NCBI RefSeq assembly: GCF_040869045.1
Contig: NC_090319.1
Coordinates: 358,253,739 to 358,317,738, forward strand
Reading direction: 5' to 3'
Length of the DNA stretch: 64,000 bases
From: Eurosta solidaginis
Taxonomy: Eukaryota > Arthropoda > Insecta > Diptera > Tephritidae
The notes beneath the pieces were generated by a model. It was given only the letters and a program-made list of their open reading frames with translations. It made no database searches and was not told the DNA's origin. Position 1 is the stretch's first letter; each line of letters starts with the position of its first letter. Below, piece after piece: positions 44,762 through 56,479 of this stretch. The translations under genes were made by a program, and so were the position numbers.

Positions 44762-46594
44762 AACAAGTAAGGAAGGCTAAGTTCGGGTGTAACCGAACAT
44801 TAAATACTCAGAGGAGAGCTATGGTGGTAACATAAGGGAAAATAACCATGTAGGAAAATGAACCGAGGGTAACCCTGGAATGTGTTGGTATGACATGTGA
44901 TTCAAATGAAAGGTATTAAAGAATATTTTATGAGGGAGTGGCCCATAGTTCTATAGGTGGACGCCATTTAGGGATATCGCCATAAAGGTGGACCAGGGCT
45001 GACTCTAGAATTTGTTTGCAGGATATGGGTAACAAATGAAACGTGTTAGTGAGTATTTTAAAAGGGCGTGGGCCTTAGTTCTATAAGTGGACGCCTTTTC
45101 GAGATATCGCCATAAAGGTGGACCAGGGGTGACTCTAGAATGCGTTTGTGCGATATGGGTATCACATTAAAGGTATTAATGAGGATTTTAAAAAGGAGTG
45201 GTTGTAGTTGTATATGTGAAGGCGTTTTCCAGATATCTACCAAAATGTGGACCAGGGTCACCCAGAACATCATCTGTCGGATACCGCTAATTTATTTATT
45301 AAATATGTAATATCGCGAACAGTATTCCTGCCAAGATTTCAAGGGTTTTTTATTTCGCCCTGCAGAACTTTTTCATTTTCTTCTACTTAATAAGGTAGGT
45401 GTCACACCCATTTTACAAAGTTTTTTTCTAAATTTATATTTACGTCAATAAACCAATCCAATTACCATGTTTCATCCCTTTTTTGTATTTGGTATAGAAT
45501 TATGGCATTTTTTTCATTTTTCATAATTTTCGATATCGGAAAAGTGGGCGTTGTCATAGTCGGATTTGGGACATATTTTATACCAAGGTAAAGTGATTTC
45601 AGATAAGTACGTGAACTAAGTTTAGTTAAGATATATCGTTTTTTGCGCATGTTATCGTGTAAACGGCCGAGCGGAAGGACAGACGGTCGACTGTGTATAA
45701 AAACTGGGCGTGTCTTCAACCGATTTCGCCCATTTTCACAGAAAACAGTTATCGTCATAGAGTCTAAGCCCCTACCAAATTTCACAAGGATGGGTCAATT
45801 TTTTTCGACTTATGGCATTAAAATTATCCTATACAAATTAAATGAAAAAGGGCGGAGCCACGCCCATTTTGAAATTTTCTTTTATTTTTGTATTTTCTTG
45901 CACCATATCATTACTGGAGTTAAATCTTGACATAATTTACTTATATACTGTAAAGATATTAAATTTTTTGTTAAAATTTGACTTAAAAAAAAATTTTTTT
46001 TTAAAAGTGGGCGTGGTCGTTCTCTGATTTTGCTAATTTTTTTAGGCATACATATAGTAATAGGAGTAACGTTTCTGCCAAATTTCATCATGATATCTCC
46101 AGCGACTGCGAAATTACAGCTTGCAAAACTTTTAAATTACGTTCTTTTAAAAGTGGGCAGTGCCACGCCCATTGTCCAAACTTTTACTAATTTCCTATTC
46201 TGCGTCATAAGTTCAACTCACCTACCAAGTTTCATCCCTTTACCCGTCTTTGGTAATGAATTATCGCACTTTTCGGTTTTTCGAAATTTTCGATATCGAA
46301 AAAGTGGGCGTGGTTATAGTCCGATATCGTTCATTTTAAGTAGCGATCTGAGATGGGTGCTCACGAACATACATACCCAACTTCATCAAAATACCTCAAA
46401 ATTTACTCAAGTTATCGTGTTAACGGACGGACGGACGGACGGACGGACATGGCTTAATAAAATTTTTTTTCGATCATGATGATTTTGATATATGGAAGTC
46501 TATATCTATCTCGATTCCTTTATACCTGTACAACCAAACGTTATCCAATCAAAGTTTATATACTCTGTGAGGTCTGCTCAACTGAGTATAAAAA
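44762..46594 (-). mobile_element. Family A repeat, three tandem modules, near full length
   Basis: Left end AACAAGTAAGGAAGG with the intact hairpin TTCGGGTGTAACCGAA; right end TCTGCTCAACTGAGTATAAAA. Three modules (GGACGCC near 44960 and 45092, then a diverged GAAGGCGTT near 45220), the GTCGGATACCG step at 45276, GGGCGTGG motifs and (GGAC)6 at 46424-46447. It gives the longest body frame of the family (149 codons, 46030-46479); this frame shifts or breaks in every other copy. Confidence 0.85.
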
Positions 46595-47269
46595 TTAGAA
46601 GAAAAATTTCAAACTTGATTGAAAGTGAAACCCCACCATGTTTTGCTCGGCCGATCCTTCAAATGTCAAACACGTCTCCCTGCCGGTAATTATAACTCTA
46701 TTTATCATCATCAATGCAAACCCAGCAACATCAGCACTTACACTGCTGCACATATTAAAGCATACACGAAATATGTTATACAAAGCACATCAAAACAGAC
46801 AGCAAAAAAGCTTTTGCTAAATTTCACATTTTCAACACAAATTCCATACAATTGCAAATTATTTAGCGGAATAATTTTAATTGGTTTGGAATTTCGGTTT
46901 GGTAATTTTTATATTTTTTTATTATTTATATTTTGTGTAAGCTCATTTTTAATCGCGCATAATTTTATGCTTTGATAATTTTATGGTACACATACAAAGA
47001 AACCAATTAGAGCCGAAAAATTTGTATCAAGAATCACGATATACCTGTTGCAGGGATGGGCTTTATCAACAAATTTTAATAACGAATGACAAAAAAATTA
47101 AAAATAAATTTTTATTCATTATTCAAGAAAACTTGAGTGATGAATAACAAGTTATTCAAAATATTCTGTATTTTTGTAAATTTTTAGTAAAGGGTTGACT
47201 TATTATTCCTTAATTAAAAAAATATGAAATTACAATAAAATTTCAATTTTCATTCAGTTAGTCAAAAAT
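46595..47269. other. Unassigned AT-rich DNA
   Basis: No gene is recognised. Short frames near 46620-46975 have no motif. Confidence 0.3.
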
Positions 47270-47618
47270 AAACCCTCGCCGTGGTGTGCTACGCCTACCA
47301 CACCGAAAATCATATGTTCACGCCCAGGGCAAAGCAACATCATAATTTTAGAAATAAGTTTTTTCAATTAGAAGAAAACTTTTCTAGGTGGGGTTGCCCA
47401 TCGGTAGTATTTGGCAAGCACTACGAGTGTATTTCTGCCATGAAAAGCTTTCAGTGAAAATTCAACTGCCTAGCAGATGCCGTTCGGAGTCGGCATAAAA
47501 CAAGTAGGTCCACTCCCGCCAATTTGTAGGAAAAATTTAAAGGAGCACGATGCAAATTGGAAAAGAAGCTCGGCCTAAAATCTCTTCAGAGGTTATCGCG
47601 CCTTACATTTATTTTTAT
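47270..47618 (+). mobile_element. Retroposon 3' end with (ATTTTT)n tail
   Basis: TCTAGGTGGGGTTGCCCATC, TGCCGTTCGGAGTCGGCATA, AAGCTCGGCCTAAAATCTCT and GGTTATCGCGCCTTACATTT lead to an ATTTTTATTTTTAT tail. The GC-rich non-coding body and simple-sequence tail are typical of a LINE 3' UTR or a SINE. Family B copy 1 begins directly at the tail. Confidence 0.5.
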
Positions 47619-48582
47619 TTTTATACCTTTCATGAACATGAAATGGTATATTAACTTTGGTCCGATGTTTGTAACGTTGAGAAATATTGAAGATAGACTC
47701 ACCATTAAGTATACCGAATTGATCAGGGCGACGAACTGAGTTGATATAGCCATGTCCGTCTGTCCGTCCGTCTGTCTGTTTGAACGCAAACTAGTCCCTC
47801 AAATTTTGAGATATCTCAATGAAATTTGGCACAAGGATGTATTTTTGTATTATATTAGACATTTGTCGGATCCGGTAGCATCGGACCTCTATAACATATA
47901 TCTCCCAAACAACAGATCGTTCAGATAAGACGATTTTGGTCATTCCTCCCGCAATTTAGAAAGTATAAACGTGAAACCCGGTGATATATGTTTTAATATA
48001 TCTTAGAAGATATCCTGAAAAAAATCACTTTGATCGGAGCTATATAAAGTATATATCCCATGCAACCGATCGTTCAGATAGAAAGATTTTTGGCCAATTC
48101 TCCCTTAATTTAGAAAGTATAAACGTGAAAATTGGTGATATATATTTTAATATATCATAGAAGATTTTCTGGAAAAATCACTTTGATCGGAGCTATATAT
48201 AGTATATAACCCATACAACCGATCGTTCAGATAGAAATATTTTTGGCAATTTCTCCCTTAATTTCCAATATAAAAACGTTAAACTTGGTGATATTTATTC
48301 TAATATATCATAGAAGATTTTCTGAAAAAATTACTTTGATCGGAGCTATATATAATATATATCCCATTCCGATCGTTCAAATAAGAGGTTTTTTTGCCAT
48401 TTTTTATTTTATATTTATCTTAAAAATCATTTAGGTATGTACATCTTTTCATTATATATTTCTTATCTTTTACATCCGATTATTTGGAGATTTCGAACGG
48501 GATAAGATTATTGTTCAGCCCCATTCATGAAAGGTATGAAGCCTTCGGCACAGCCGAAGACAGTCCCGCCCTTACTTGTTTT
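47619..48582 (+). mobile_element. Family B repeat, copy 1
   Basis: It begins TATACCTTTCATGAACATGAAA, whose halves are inverse (ACCTTTCATG/CATGAAATGGT), and ends with the hairpin CTTCGGCACAGCCGAAG (48543-48559), then CAGTCCCGCC and CTTACTTGTT. It has (GTCC/GTCT)n at 47755-47778 and 3-4 internal ~150-bp units marked by GATCGTTCAGATA at 47915, 48068, 48221 and 48371. No coding capacity. The plan is that of family A with a different body. Confidence 0.8.
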
Positions 48583-49574
48583 ATATACATATATTACCAA
48601 AGAAAACTTCCATGACAAATATCTGCATGATATCTTTAAGGCTCGGCTTTTAAGTACTTGTTTAAGCTAAGCTTTAACTAAGTTTGCTTAAACTCCAGTC
48701 AAATTTAAACCCCAGTTAAACTACAAAGAAGGTTTTCAGTCAAAGTTTTTAGGCCGGCAACAACTGGATATTTTACGCAACAAACAGGGAAAAAGTATTT
48801 CCCCGCCCTTAGAGAAATATATCTCTATTTCGGGATTGATATTCAACATTATTTTATATTCCTAAACCTGATAGTTCTCAAGTTAATATCCAACGTCATT
48901 CTTAAGTTATTCTCCAACCCTTGGTAGATTTTGTGTATCGTTCTCGAGTTAATCTCCAACGTCATTCTAAATTATTCTCCATTATTTGGGAGATTTTGAG
49001 AAATGTATAGTTCTCAGAAGAATATCTAGCACATTTTTAAGTTGAAATCCTACATTTGATATCGAGTTAAGGTGCATTTGAAAAAATCTTCTCCAAGGTG
49101 ATACCAGCAAAGCCAACAGCTGCTTTTTGTGAGAAATTAACACATTCAACCAGCAGTAGTTAATGAAGAGTTAAAAATAAATTATGCATGTTCTATTTTA
49201 TTTTCGTGAAAGTACTATAGCATTGGAATCTAACATTGAGTGCAATCAGAGAATCACATTTGTGTTCAAGTTGGGAACTATGCTTTTTTTCAATTTAAGT
49301 ACCAGCATTTTTTGCTTTGTAAAAATTCTATTTTTCTGAGAACGCTATGATTCTCGAGATGAGCCAATGTTTAGAAGTATGCTAGTCACCGACAAGAGCT
49401 CTAATGGTACTCAACTCCAAATGCTTGTTAGGTATTTTTGACGCCATTGTGAAAGAAGGCAAACAACTGATAAGTTAACCAGAGTTTAATCATGCCTGAT
49501 CGTTAAAGTAGATTGAAAAATTGAAAAATAATTTTAGGTGTACTTTAACTGACAAACTGAGTTTAGCTTGTACT
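48583..49574. other. Unassigned AT-rich DNA, possible old MITE
   Basis: AAGCTAAGCTTTAACTAAG near 48665 and the inverse of AAGCTAAACTCAG near 49565 hint at inverted ends of a ~0.9-kb element, but the match is short. A three-unit tandem repeat lies at 48871-49050. Confidence 0.3.
48871..49050. repeat. ~68-bp tandem repeat, about 2.5 units
   Basis: TAGTTCTCAAGTTAATATCC, then CGTTCTCGAGTTAATCTCCA, then TAGTTCTCAGAAGAATATC start at about 48873, 48939 and 49009. The units also share AACGTCATTCT and TATTCTCC. Confidence 0.7.
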
Positions 49575-49774
49575 GAAAAAATGGGCCTAAGGGTTTTGAT
49601 TTCAACTTGCAAAACTTTCAAACTTACTTTCTCTAAATGTGAGCGGTGGCGTGCCCATTTTTAAAATTTTACAAAATTTATAAATTTTGTCTTTAAGTCA
49701 AACCACATCTCAAATTTCACCACTTTATCGAAATTTGGTAGTGAATAATTGCATTTTTAACCACCGAATATTCA
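49575..49774 (-). mobile_element. Family A'-like fragment
   Basis: CTTGCAAAACTTTCAAACTTAC, AGCGGTGGCGTGCCCATTTT and ACTTTATCGAAATTTGGTAG are degenerate family A body motifs. Both ends are missing. Confidence 0.45.
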
Positions 49775-50410
49775 ACGGTATATTAACTTTGGTCCGATGT
49801 TTGTAACGTTGAGAAATATAGAAGATAGACTCACCATTAAGTATACGGAATTGATCAGCGCGACGAACTGAGTTGATATAGCCATCTCCGTCTGTCCGTC
49901 CGTCTGTCTGTTTGAACGCAAACTAGTCCCTCAAATTTTGAGATGTCTCAAGGAAGTTTGGCACAAGGATGTATTTTTGTATTATATTAGACATTTGTCG
50001 GTTCCGGTAGGATCGGACCACTATAACATATATCTCCAATACAACCGATCGTTCAGATAAGACGATTTTGGCCATTCCTGCCCCAATTTAGAAAGTGTAA
50101 ACGTGAACCTTGGTGATATATATTCCAATACATCATAGAAGATTTCCTGTAAAAATCATTTCTATCGGAGCTATATATAATATATATCCCATACAACCGA
50201 TCGTTCAGATAAGGGGGTTTTTTGCCATTTTTTATTTTGTATTTATCTTAAAAATCGTTTAGGTATGTACATCTGTTCACTATATATTTCTTATCTTATA
50301 CATCCGATTATTTGGAGATTACGAAAGGGATAAGATTATTGTTCAGCCCCATTCATGAAAGGTATGAAGTCTTCGGCACAGCCGAAGACAGTCCCGTCCT
50401 TACTTGTTTT
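49775..50410 (+). mobile_element. Family B repeat, copy 2 (5'-truncated)
   Basis: It starts within the B head (GGTATATTAACTTTGGTCCG) and ends with the hairpin CTTCGGCACAGCCGAAG (50371-50387), CAGTCCCGTCC and TTACTTGTTT. (GTCC/GTCT)n lies at 49887-49909. Only two ~150-bp units (50047 and 50199) are present, against 3-4 in copy 1. Confidence 0.8.
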
Positions 50411-50559
50411 AATTGAGCGTGAGCCAACCCATTCCGTTTATTTTCATACAGTGTATATTATAGCAAGGACAGCTTTTGTGCCAAGCTTCAATACGATATA
50501 TTCAGCGGTTTCTGTTGTATGGCTTAAAAATTTATAAATTTTCTTTTTCTAAATGTGTG

Positions 50560-50893
50560 TCACGCTGGTTTTGGTGTCACGCGCATTTTCCAAAATTTCT
50601 GTTTCCCGTCGAAATTTCAACCCATCTAACATATTTTTTCCGTTTTTTGAAATTTTGAATTTTTAGACTTTCATAAAGTGTATGAATAATCGCAAGGACA
50701 ACCTCCATATGAAACTTCCATATTGAGAAATTTTCGATATCGAAAATGTGGACGTAGTTATCGTTCAATTTCGCCCATTTTCATTACCAATCTTTTCTGG
50801 ATCCAGATAAGCTAGTATGACAAGCTTAGTATAGATATCTCAATTTTTACTCAAATTATGGTGTTAACGGACCGTCGGACATGGCTCAATGAA
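50560..50893 (-). mobile_element. Family A' fragment, minus orientation
   Basis: ATTTTCGATATCGAAAATGTGG, GATCCAGATAAGCTAGTATG and TGTTAACGGACCGTCGGACATGGC are A' body motifs, read as in the 19-kb copy. It stops at the GGAC run and meets an A' end in the other orientation at 50894. Confidence 0.55.
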
Positions 50894-53320
50894 CACTTTT
50901 ATATTCAGCTTTACTTGTCACAGGGTATTATATTTTGATTGGATAAAGGTTCCTACCAAAGGTGGGGAAGATCGGTCACGTATATCCCAAAGGCTATGGA
51001 TCCATTTGCTTAACATCATTTCTGCTCAAAACCTTTGAAAGGCTGATAGATGTGTACATAAAGTCCAACGTGGATGAAAAGCTGTTCTCCAAAACACAGC
51101 ATGCGTAGACCAAAGGCAAGTCGGTAGACATCGCATTGCATAGGGTGCTAATAAGCATAGATAAAGCCCTGGAATATAAGGAATATGCTCTAGGAGTCTT
51201 CTTAGACATTGCCGAGGCTTTCAATAATGTTTCTAAATGGGCGATTATGGATGGTCTTAATTACATTAAAGTACATCCAGCCTTAAACATATGGATCGGC
51301 TGCATGTTAAATTGCAGACAGATTACATCACAATGTGGATTTACGAGGCCACGAAATCAATGGACAGGGGCACGCCGCAGGGAGGGGTGCTATCACCTGT
51401 GCTGTGGACGCTGGACATCAACCAACTGCTCAGGCGATTCGCTGAGGGACCCGTAAAACTTACAGCTTACGCAGATGACGTTGCAAATGTCATAAGTGGA
51501 AAGTGCCTTCCAGCAAAAGAACATATCGTTAACAACTGCAACTGGACTCGGTGCCTCAGGGCAGCTTGAGCGCCGACCATACGGCCATAGTAGTATAGCT
51601 TTATTAATCACAAGACAAACAGACTACCTGATTCCCTATCTGCGCTTCGAGGGAGATCTTAAGGCCACAATAGAGGTGGGCGTTTGGCGCAAAGGTGCTC
51701 AATTGGCGGACGAGCCGATACATGTGTACACAGATGGTTCCAAAGTAGTGGAAGGAGTAGGGTCTGCGGTATACTGTGCTGATCCGGAAATAAACAGATC
51801 CTATAGGCTTCCGGATTACTGTAGCGTTTTCCAAGCGGAAATATTAGCCGTAACCAAAGCAGTAGAAACCCTGGAAGAGAATAGCTTAAGCTGCAACCGT
51901 GTTAACTTTTTTGTCGATAGTCATGCAGCAATTAAGGCAATAATCTCGCATAGCGCAGCATCTAAATTCGTGTTAGAGTGTAAGCAGCCTCTGGAGAGAA
52001 TCGGGACAGGGAGAAGCATACATCTATATTGAGTCCCAGGGCATATGGGAATAGATGGGAATGAAAAGCGTATGAACTAGCTAAAAAGGGCGCATCCCTT
52101 GAAGCTTGATCCGTAGACGTCCCAATTGGAAGGGGGAGGTTAAGCGAAGGCGAGAGGTGCACATGATAGACCAAGCAGGAAAGGCGTGGGTTCAAGCGCG
52201 GGGCTGTAAAATGTCGAAGATTATGTGTAGATCTTACAACCTTAGACTAACGAAGTTGCCTTTATCATTAAAAAGAGAGGCCTGTATATTCATGACGGGT
52301 ATTCTGACTGGACACTGCCTTCTGGCATCGCATGCCTTTAAATTGGGCTAGGTCAGTGATAGCAGATGTAGTAAGTGCGGATTGGAGGAGAAAAAGATCG
52401 AGCACGTTCTGTGCCCGTGCCCTGCGCTTGCCAGGCTAAGACTCCAGCTATTAGGAGTGATACAGCTGTCAGATCTAGAAGCAGCAGGTGGCTTAAGTCC
52501 TAGGAAGCTTCTATTATTTACCAAGAGGACGGAGTTATTTTATAACATAGGTTTTTGATAGGGCTTTTCAGTTTGGTCGTTAAAACAAACTTTTGGTAAC
52601 ACTACGCACTCACTCAGTCTGTGTGAGGTCCTAATGGACCGGTCAGTTCAACCTAACTTAACCTAAGGTTGACATAGACTTCCATATATCAAAATCATCA
52701 GTATCGAAAAAAAATTAATTAAGCCATATGCGTCCGTTCGTCCGCATGTCCGTCTGCGAACAGGATACGTCGACCAAATATTGAGATATCTTCAGCTACT
52801 GGTATGTGGACTTATCTGGACCTAGAAAAATGGAAAAAATTAGATAATTCAAAAACGAATACTGTTAAGCTAATGAAATTTGGTAGATGGATTGGTTATA
52901 TGACGCAAAGTATAAATTCCAAAACACTTTGGAATATAGGCGTAGCACCACTCACATTAAGAGGAAGAAAATTTGTAAGTTTAACAAGCCGTAAACCAAA
53001 ATCCGTTAAATATACATATTACATTGAAATTTGGAAGTGACTCTATCCTTGCCAAATTATTTAGACTGAGCGAAGATAATCAAAATCAGTTAAAGACAAT
53101 GCACAATATTCCTAAAGGTCTAATCTTAACAAAGTTTGCAATAACTCTGTGGTATTTAACTACATTTGACTAATATTCTACCAACAGCGTTTCAAGTGCA
53201 CAGCTGCGTTTGTTAATTTCGATAAAGCTATATATCTCGATTTCATTACGCCATTATGTACTACCGTTATCCAGTCAAAGTAATAATATCCTTGTGTACA
53301 AGTACGCGGTGGGTATAAAA
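50894..53320 (+). mobile_element. Diverged A' repeat(s) split by a LINE
   Basis: The left part (50894-50951) carries GTCACAGGGTATTATATTTTG, the inverse of an A' terminus. After the LINE the A' sequence resumes at 52670 (GACATAGACTTCCATATATC, GTCCGTTCGTCCGCATGTCC). The right end near 53290-53318 (GTGTACAAGTACGCGGTGGGTATAAAA) is again an A' terminus in minus orientation, so at least two A' pieces are joined. The 78-codon frame at 52804-53040 is a body shadow. Confidence 0.5.
50952..52663 (+). pseudogene. RNase H-bearing LINE (I/LOA-like), decayed
   Basis: RT palm: FLDIAEAFNNVS (motif A), then TPQGGVLSPVLW (near 51370) and TAYADDVAN (near 51467), all intact but in different frames. The RT thumb is shortened. 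RNase H follows: VYTDGSK, VFQAEILAVTKA, VDSHAAIKAI and VPGHMGIDGNEKA, so the catalytic residues up to His remain; the Trp before VPGH is now a stop and a base loss shifts the frame after NEK. The tail has SKCGLEEKKIEHVLCPCPAL (CCHC) and ends in FTKRTELFYNI. The 3' end is GACCGGTCAGTTCAACCTAA. AAGGTT flanks both sides (50946-50951 and 52664-52669), a possible short target duplication. The 5' end is truncated. Confidence 0.85.
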
Positions 53321-53477
53321 AAACGGAAAGAAAGGTCAGCTATTAAAAAGGTGTTAATTCGGGTTGCGTAACCATAAAAGGAACCACCGCTCACTATTTC
53401 TTGGTTCTCACTTCATGCAGGGGTAACCAGCTTTGCTTTTTTCGCGCATCATCATAGAAAAGTAGCTAGATACATAC

Positions 53478-54015
53478 TGTTACGAATATTAGCAACACTC
53501 AGCGGTACTGCCATCTCTAAGCCGATGCTAAGCAGCGCCTTGTATGTACATCCATAAATCAATCATTATGAATCTACATAAAGAAATCAATCGTTATGTC
53601 CACACATATGTAAGTACACGCAGCGGAGAAGAGATGCACAAACACATGCAGATATCTTATCTGAGATGCTCCCGAAAGTATGCAGTTGTAATTGTGGAAG
53701 TGTCGCTCACAAATACGCGTGCATATGGGAAGCTATACATGTGCATCTATATGGCAGTAACTAAGTAAATTCTGGAAGCGCATAGAAAATGCAACGAGGA
53801 AATCACAGATTATAAAAGCACCAAAGGTAGAGGCGCTAGAATCAGTTTTGATTAAGCACGCAATCTGTCGGGCAATAGTAGAGTTATTTATTGTGAAGTA
53901 CTTTAATAAAGGCCATTTTGCATTATTAAATATTGGAGTTATTTATTCAACAGTTTAGTGATTCGAAATTAGCAGAAGGTTGCAAATGAGAGGATTTGCA
54001 AGTAAATTCGTTACA
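53478..54015 (+). mobile_element. Solo LTR of a gypsy-like retrotransposon
   Basis: It runs TGTTACGAATATTAGCAACA ... GTAAATTCGTTACA, 538 bp. It has a TATAAAA word (GATTATAAAAGCACC, about 53808), AATAAAGGCCATTTTGC at about 53905 and the shared ATATTGGAGTTATTTATTC block. The flanks are ATAC (53474-53477) and ATAT (54016-54019). It differs in most of U3 from the LTRs at 38249 and 55762, so it is a sister subfamily. Confidence 0.8.
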
Positions 54016-54019
54016 ATAT

Positions 54020-55757
54020 TTTCAAAGAAAAATGTCTAACCAACCAACCTATGAAACCTATTTCTAGTTAATTTGTAGTTAGCTTCTTTTCCTACATAAT
54101 GTGTACTTAGTGTATCGTTTTTTTTTTCTATATATTTACTTAACTTATTTAATTATTGGTTATTCATTTTTCTTAATATTTTCTACTTACGCTGTTATCA
54201 ACATCTGGTTTCAGTTGTATTTAGTGGCGCCGCTGAAAGCCGTCAGCTGGCGTTTTGTACTGGCTTCGTGTTTTTAAACTAATTTGTTTATGCTTTTAGC
54301 GCGTATAAACAAATTAGCATTTATGATTTTAAAATTAACAATTATTGTTGTAACGAATTCATGGATTTGCAATTTTATGGATTTTTTAGTATTTCTACAC
54401 CAAAAATTCATATAAAGAAATGCCAATTTAGTGCGATGTGTTGTTGTAATGCATGAATTGCTGTAATAACAAAATAAGAGATATATTTACAAATCTGTGT
54501 TATTTAAATACAAGATTGAAATTGGCGATGCGTACGTTGGTTAGCGAAACGGAAAGAGTGATGCTGAAGAAATATAAATATAGTTTAAAAAAAAAAAAAA
54601 CGCAAATATGGTGCCGAGTTGGTATCTATACTTAATTCACTTAGATATTTGATGTTGATAGCACCGTAGCACAGAGGTTCGTGTCCCCGCTTTTAAGCAC
54701 AACTCGTTTTTTACCGAATTATTTAGCCACTGCCGCGAGTCTTCCATAATTGCGGCTAGATGGGTCTAACTCTCCTTTGGGCGCCTAGCTTAGAAAGTTA
54801 CAAACAAGCATACATACAAGTGAAGCTAATATAAGCGTGTTAATAAATAATATATTGTTAAATCATAAAATATTTTTAAAATTGTTGGGCTAAATATGCA
54901 GAGAGGTGCTTAAGGCTGTGGGAATCAAAAACAAAAACCTGCTTCGAGGTTTATGTGGGACTTAATATATTACGGTAAAGCACTCGGCTGGGTACTGAAC
55001 AAAACCCATTTTTTGGAAGAGATTGGTCCCTAAGCAAATCTCAAAAGCGAAATTTTCCACTTCTCGAAGTAATCTACACATATATACCATTTGGATTTCG
55101 AAGTTTTTTATTTATTGTAAAGAAACAAATTTTTTTTCCTACTTGGTTTGCCTAATTGTGGCAATTTATATTTATTTTTTTTTCCAAATATAAAGGAGGT
55201 ATTATAACGGTCAAAAGGCACACTTTTAAAAAATTGGAAGAGGTAAATTGCACAGCAACACAAAAAAGTTGGCGGTTAAAAAAAAAAATAGAATAGAAGC
55301 AATGAATATGAGGTAAAGAGGATATGTATAGCAAAAAGGGCGCTTGGCTGGAAACCACAAGCCACAAGGTGCTCGGCAGAGGGGATGATCCCGGCCGTCA
55401 TCTATTAGAACTGTTTACGCCGAATGTCGATAGGAAGGGTCGTGCGGAGAGGTCAAGAGACTAGCCCATAACAGAACTCGGTGGAGAGAACTCGTTTTTC
55501 CCTATGCTCCTAAAGGAGCGATATCTGTTTTTGTAATTTACTTAACAGAAATGTCAAAGATAGGTATGAAGGAAATATAAAACAAAAGAGGATATGCCAA
55601 CAGAGAATAGTAAGTCTTCTAGAATGTGATAAGCGAACAATTCAGTGACCTGTAGACACGTCCGGGTGTGGTGTTTCGAAGTAGCAGACAATAAAAGAGG
55701 CGCACGAGTAAGGCGGGCAATCAGGTGTATGTGAGATATAGTGAGTGTAAATTTTTA
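54020..55757. other. Unassigned DNA, possibly unique sequence
   Basis: No element ends are recognised. GTAGCACAGAGGTTCGTGTC near 54666 is faintly tRNA-like but does not fold into a convincing cloverleaf. A GC-richer segment at 55380-55510 (CATAACAGAACTCGGTGGAG) could be a LINE tail. The frames are short and without motifs. Confidence 0.3.
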
Positions 55758-55761
55758 ATAT

Positions 55762-56297
55762 TGTGGCGAACATTTGCATCCCTATGGTGTTAGTAAATAT
55801 TCACAATAACAAAAACATTAAAGCAAGCCACACTTGTGTACATGAACACATCAATCATCATTTACACACATGCATGGAAGGCGACGAAGAATAGCTCACA
55901 TACACATATGTAGTCATCAGATAGGAGCAGAAGTTGATACTCACACATACACACGCATATGGCTAGTAGAAAATCATAAACTACAAATATACATGTATAT
56001 AGCCGGTAACCAAGCATGATATACAACTGTTCTCGAACATATTTTCGCGAAATGACTAGACCTTAGGAGAAAATGGCGAACGAGATAACCGAGAGTATAA
56101 AAGCAGCGCAAATTGAGGAATCAGTAAACAGTTTGATTTAAATACGCGGTTAGTGAAGTATAATTTACTACTCCCAAAGTAATCCAAATAAAGACCATTT
56201 TGCAATACTGAATATTGGAGTTATTTATTCGACAGTTCAGCGATTCGAACGTAAGCAGACGGTGCATAATTCTTGGAATTCCCCAAAATTCGTTACA
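55762..56297 (+). mobile_element. Solo LTR with 4-bp ATAT target duplication
   Basis: It runs TGTGGCGAACATTTGC ... AAAATTCGTTACA, 536 bp, with TG...CA ends. The exact direct repeat ATAT lies at 55758-55761 and 56298-56301. It contains GAGAGTATAAAAGCAGCGC (promoter-like, about 56090) and AATAAAGACCATTTTGC (about 56188). It is the same family as 38249-38769. No internal region remains, so two LTRs of one provirus-like copy probably recombined. Confidence 0.9.
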
Positions 56298-56479
56298 ATA
56301 TCTTTTTGTTTTTTATTCAGTGGAACGAACCGACAGTAGTTAATCGCAAAATCATATAACTAGTTAGAATATCAATACAATATCTTAAAAAAAAGGGTAG
56401 TTTCACTAAGAAAAAGTTGCAAAAAGTAGAAGTGAAAGCACAGCTGAGGTAATTTTGCCAGAAACAAATAATTTCAGCC

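Noticed and set aside
46030..46479. 149-codon frame with echoes at 9383-9613, 26690-26893 and 37143-37373 (MISSTTAKLQLAKLL...)
   Set aside because: It lies in the family A body and is similar between copies only because the DNA is repeated. It is broken or shifted elsewhere, contains microsatellite-encoded residues and has no protein motif.
48645..49580. Possible ~0.9-kb MITE with AAGCTAA ends
   Set aside because: The inverted match is too short and imperfect, and no target duplication was found.
54640..54720. tRNA-like words (GTAGCACAGAGGTTCGTGTC)
   Set aside because: No acceptor pairing, anticodon arm or box B could be laid out convincingly.
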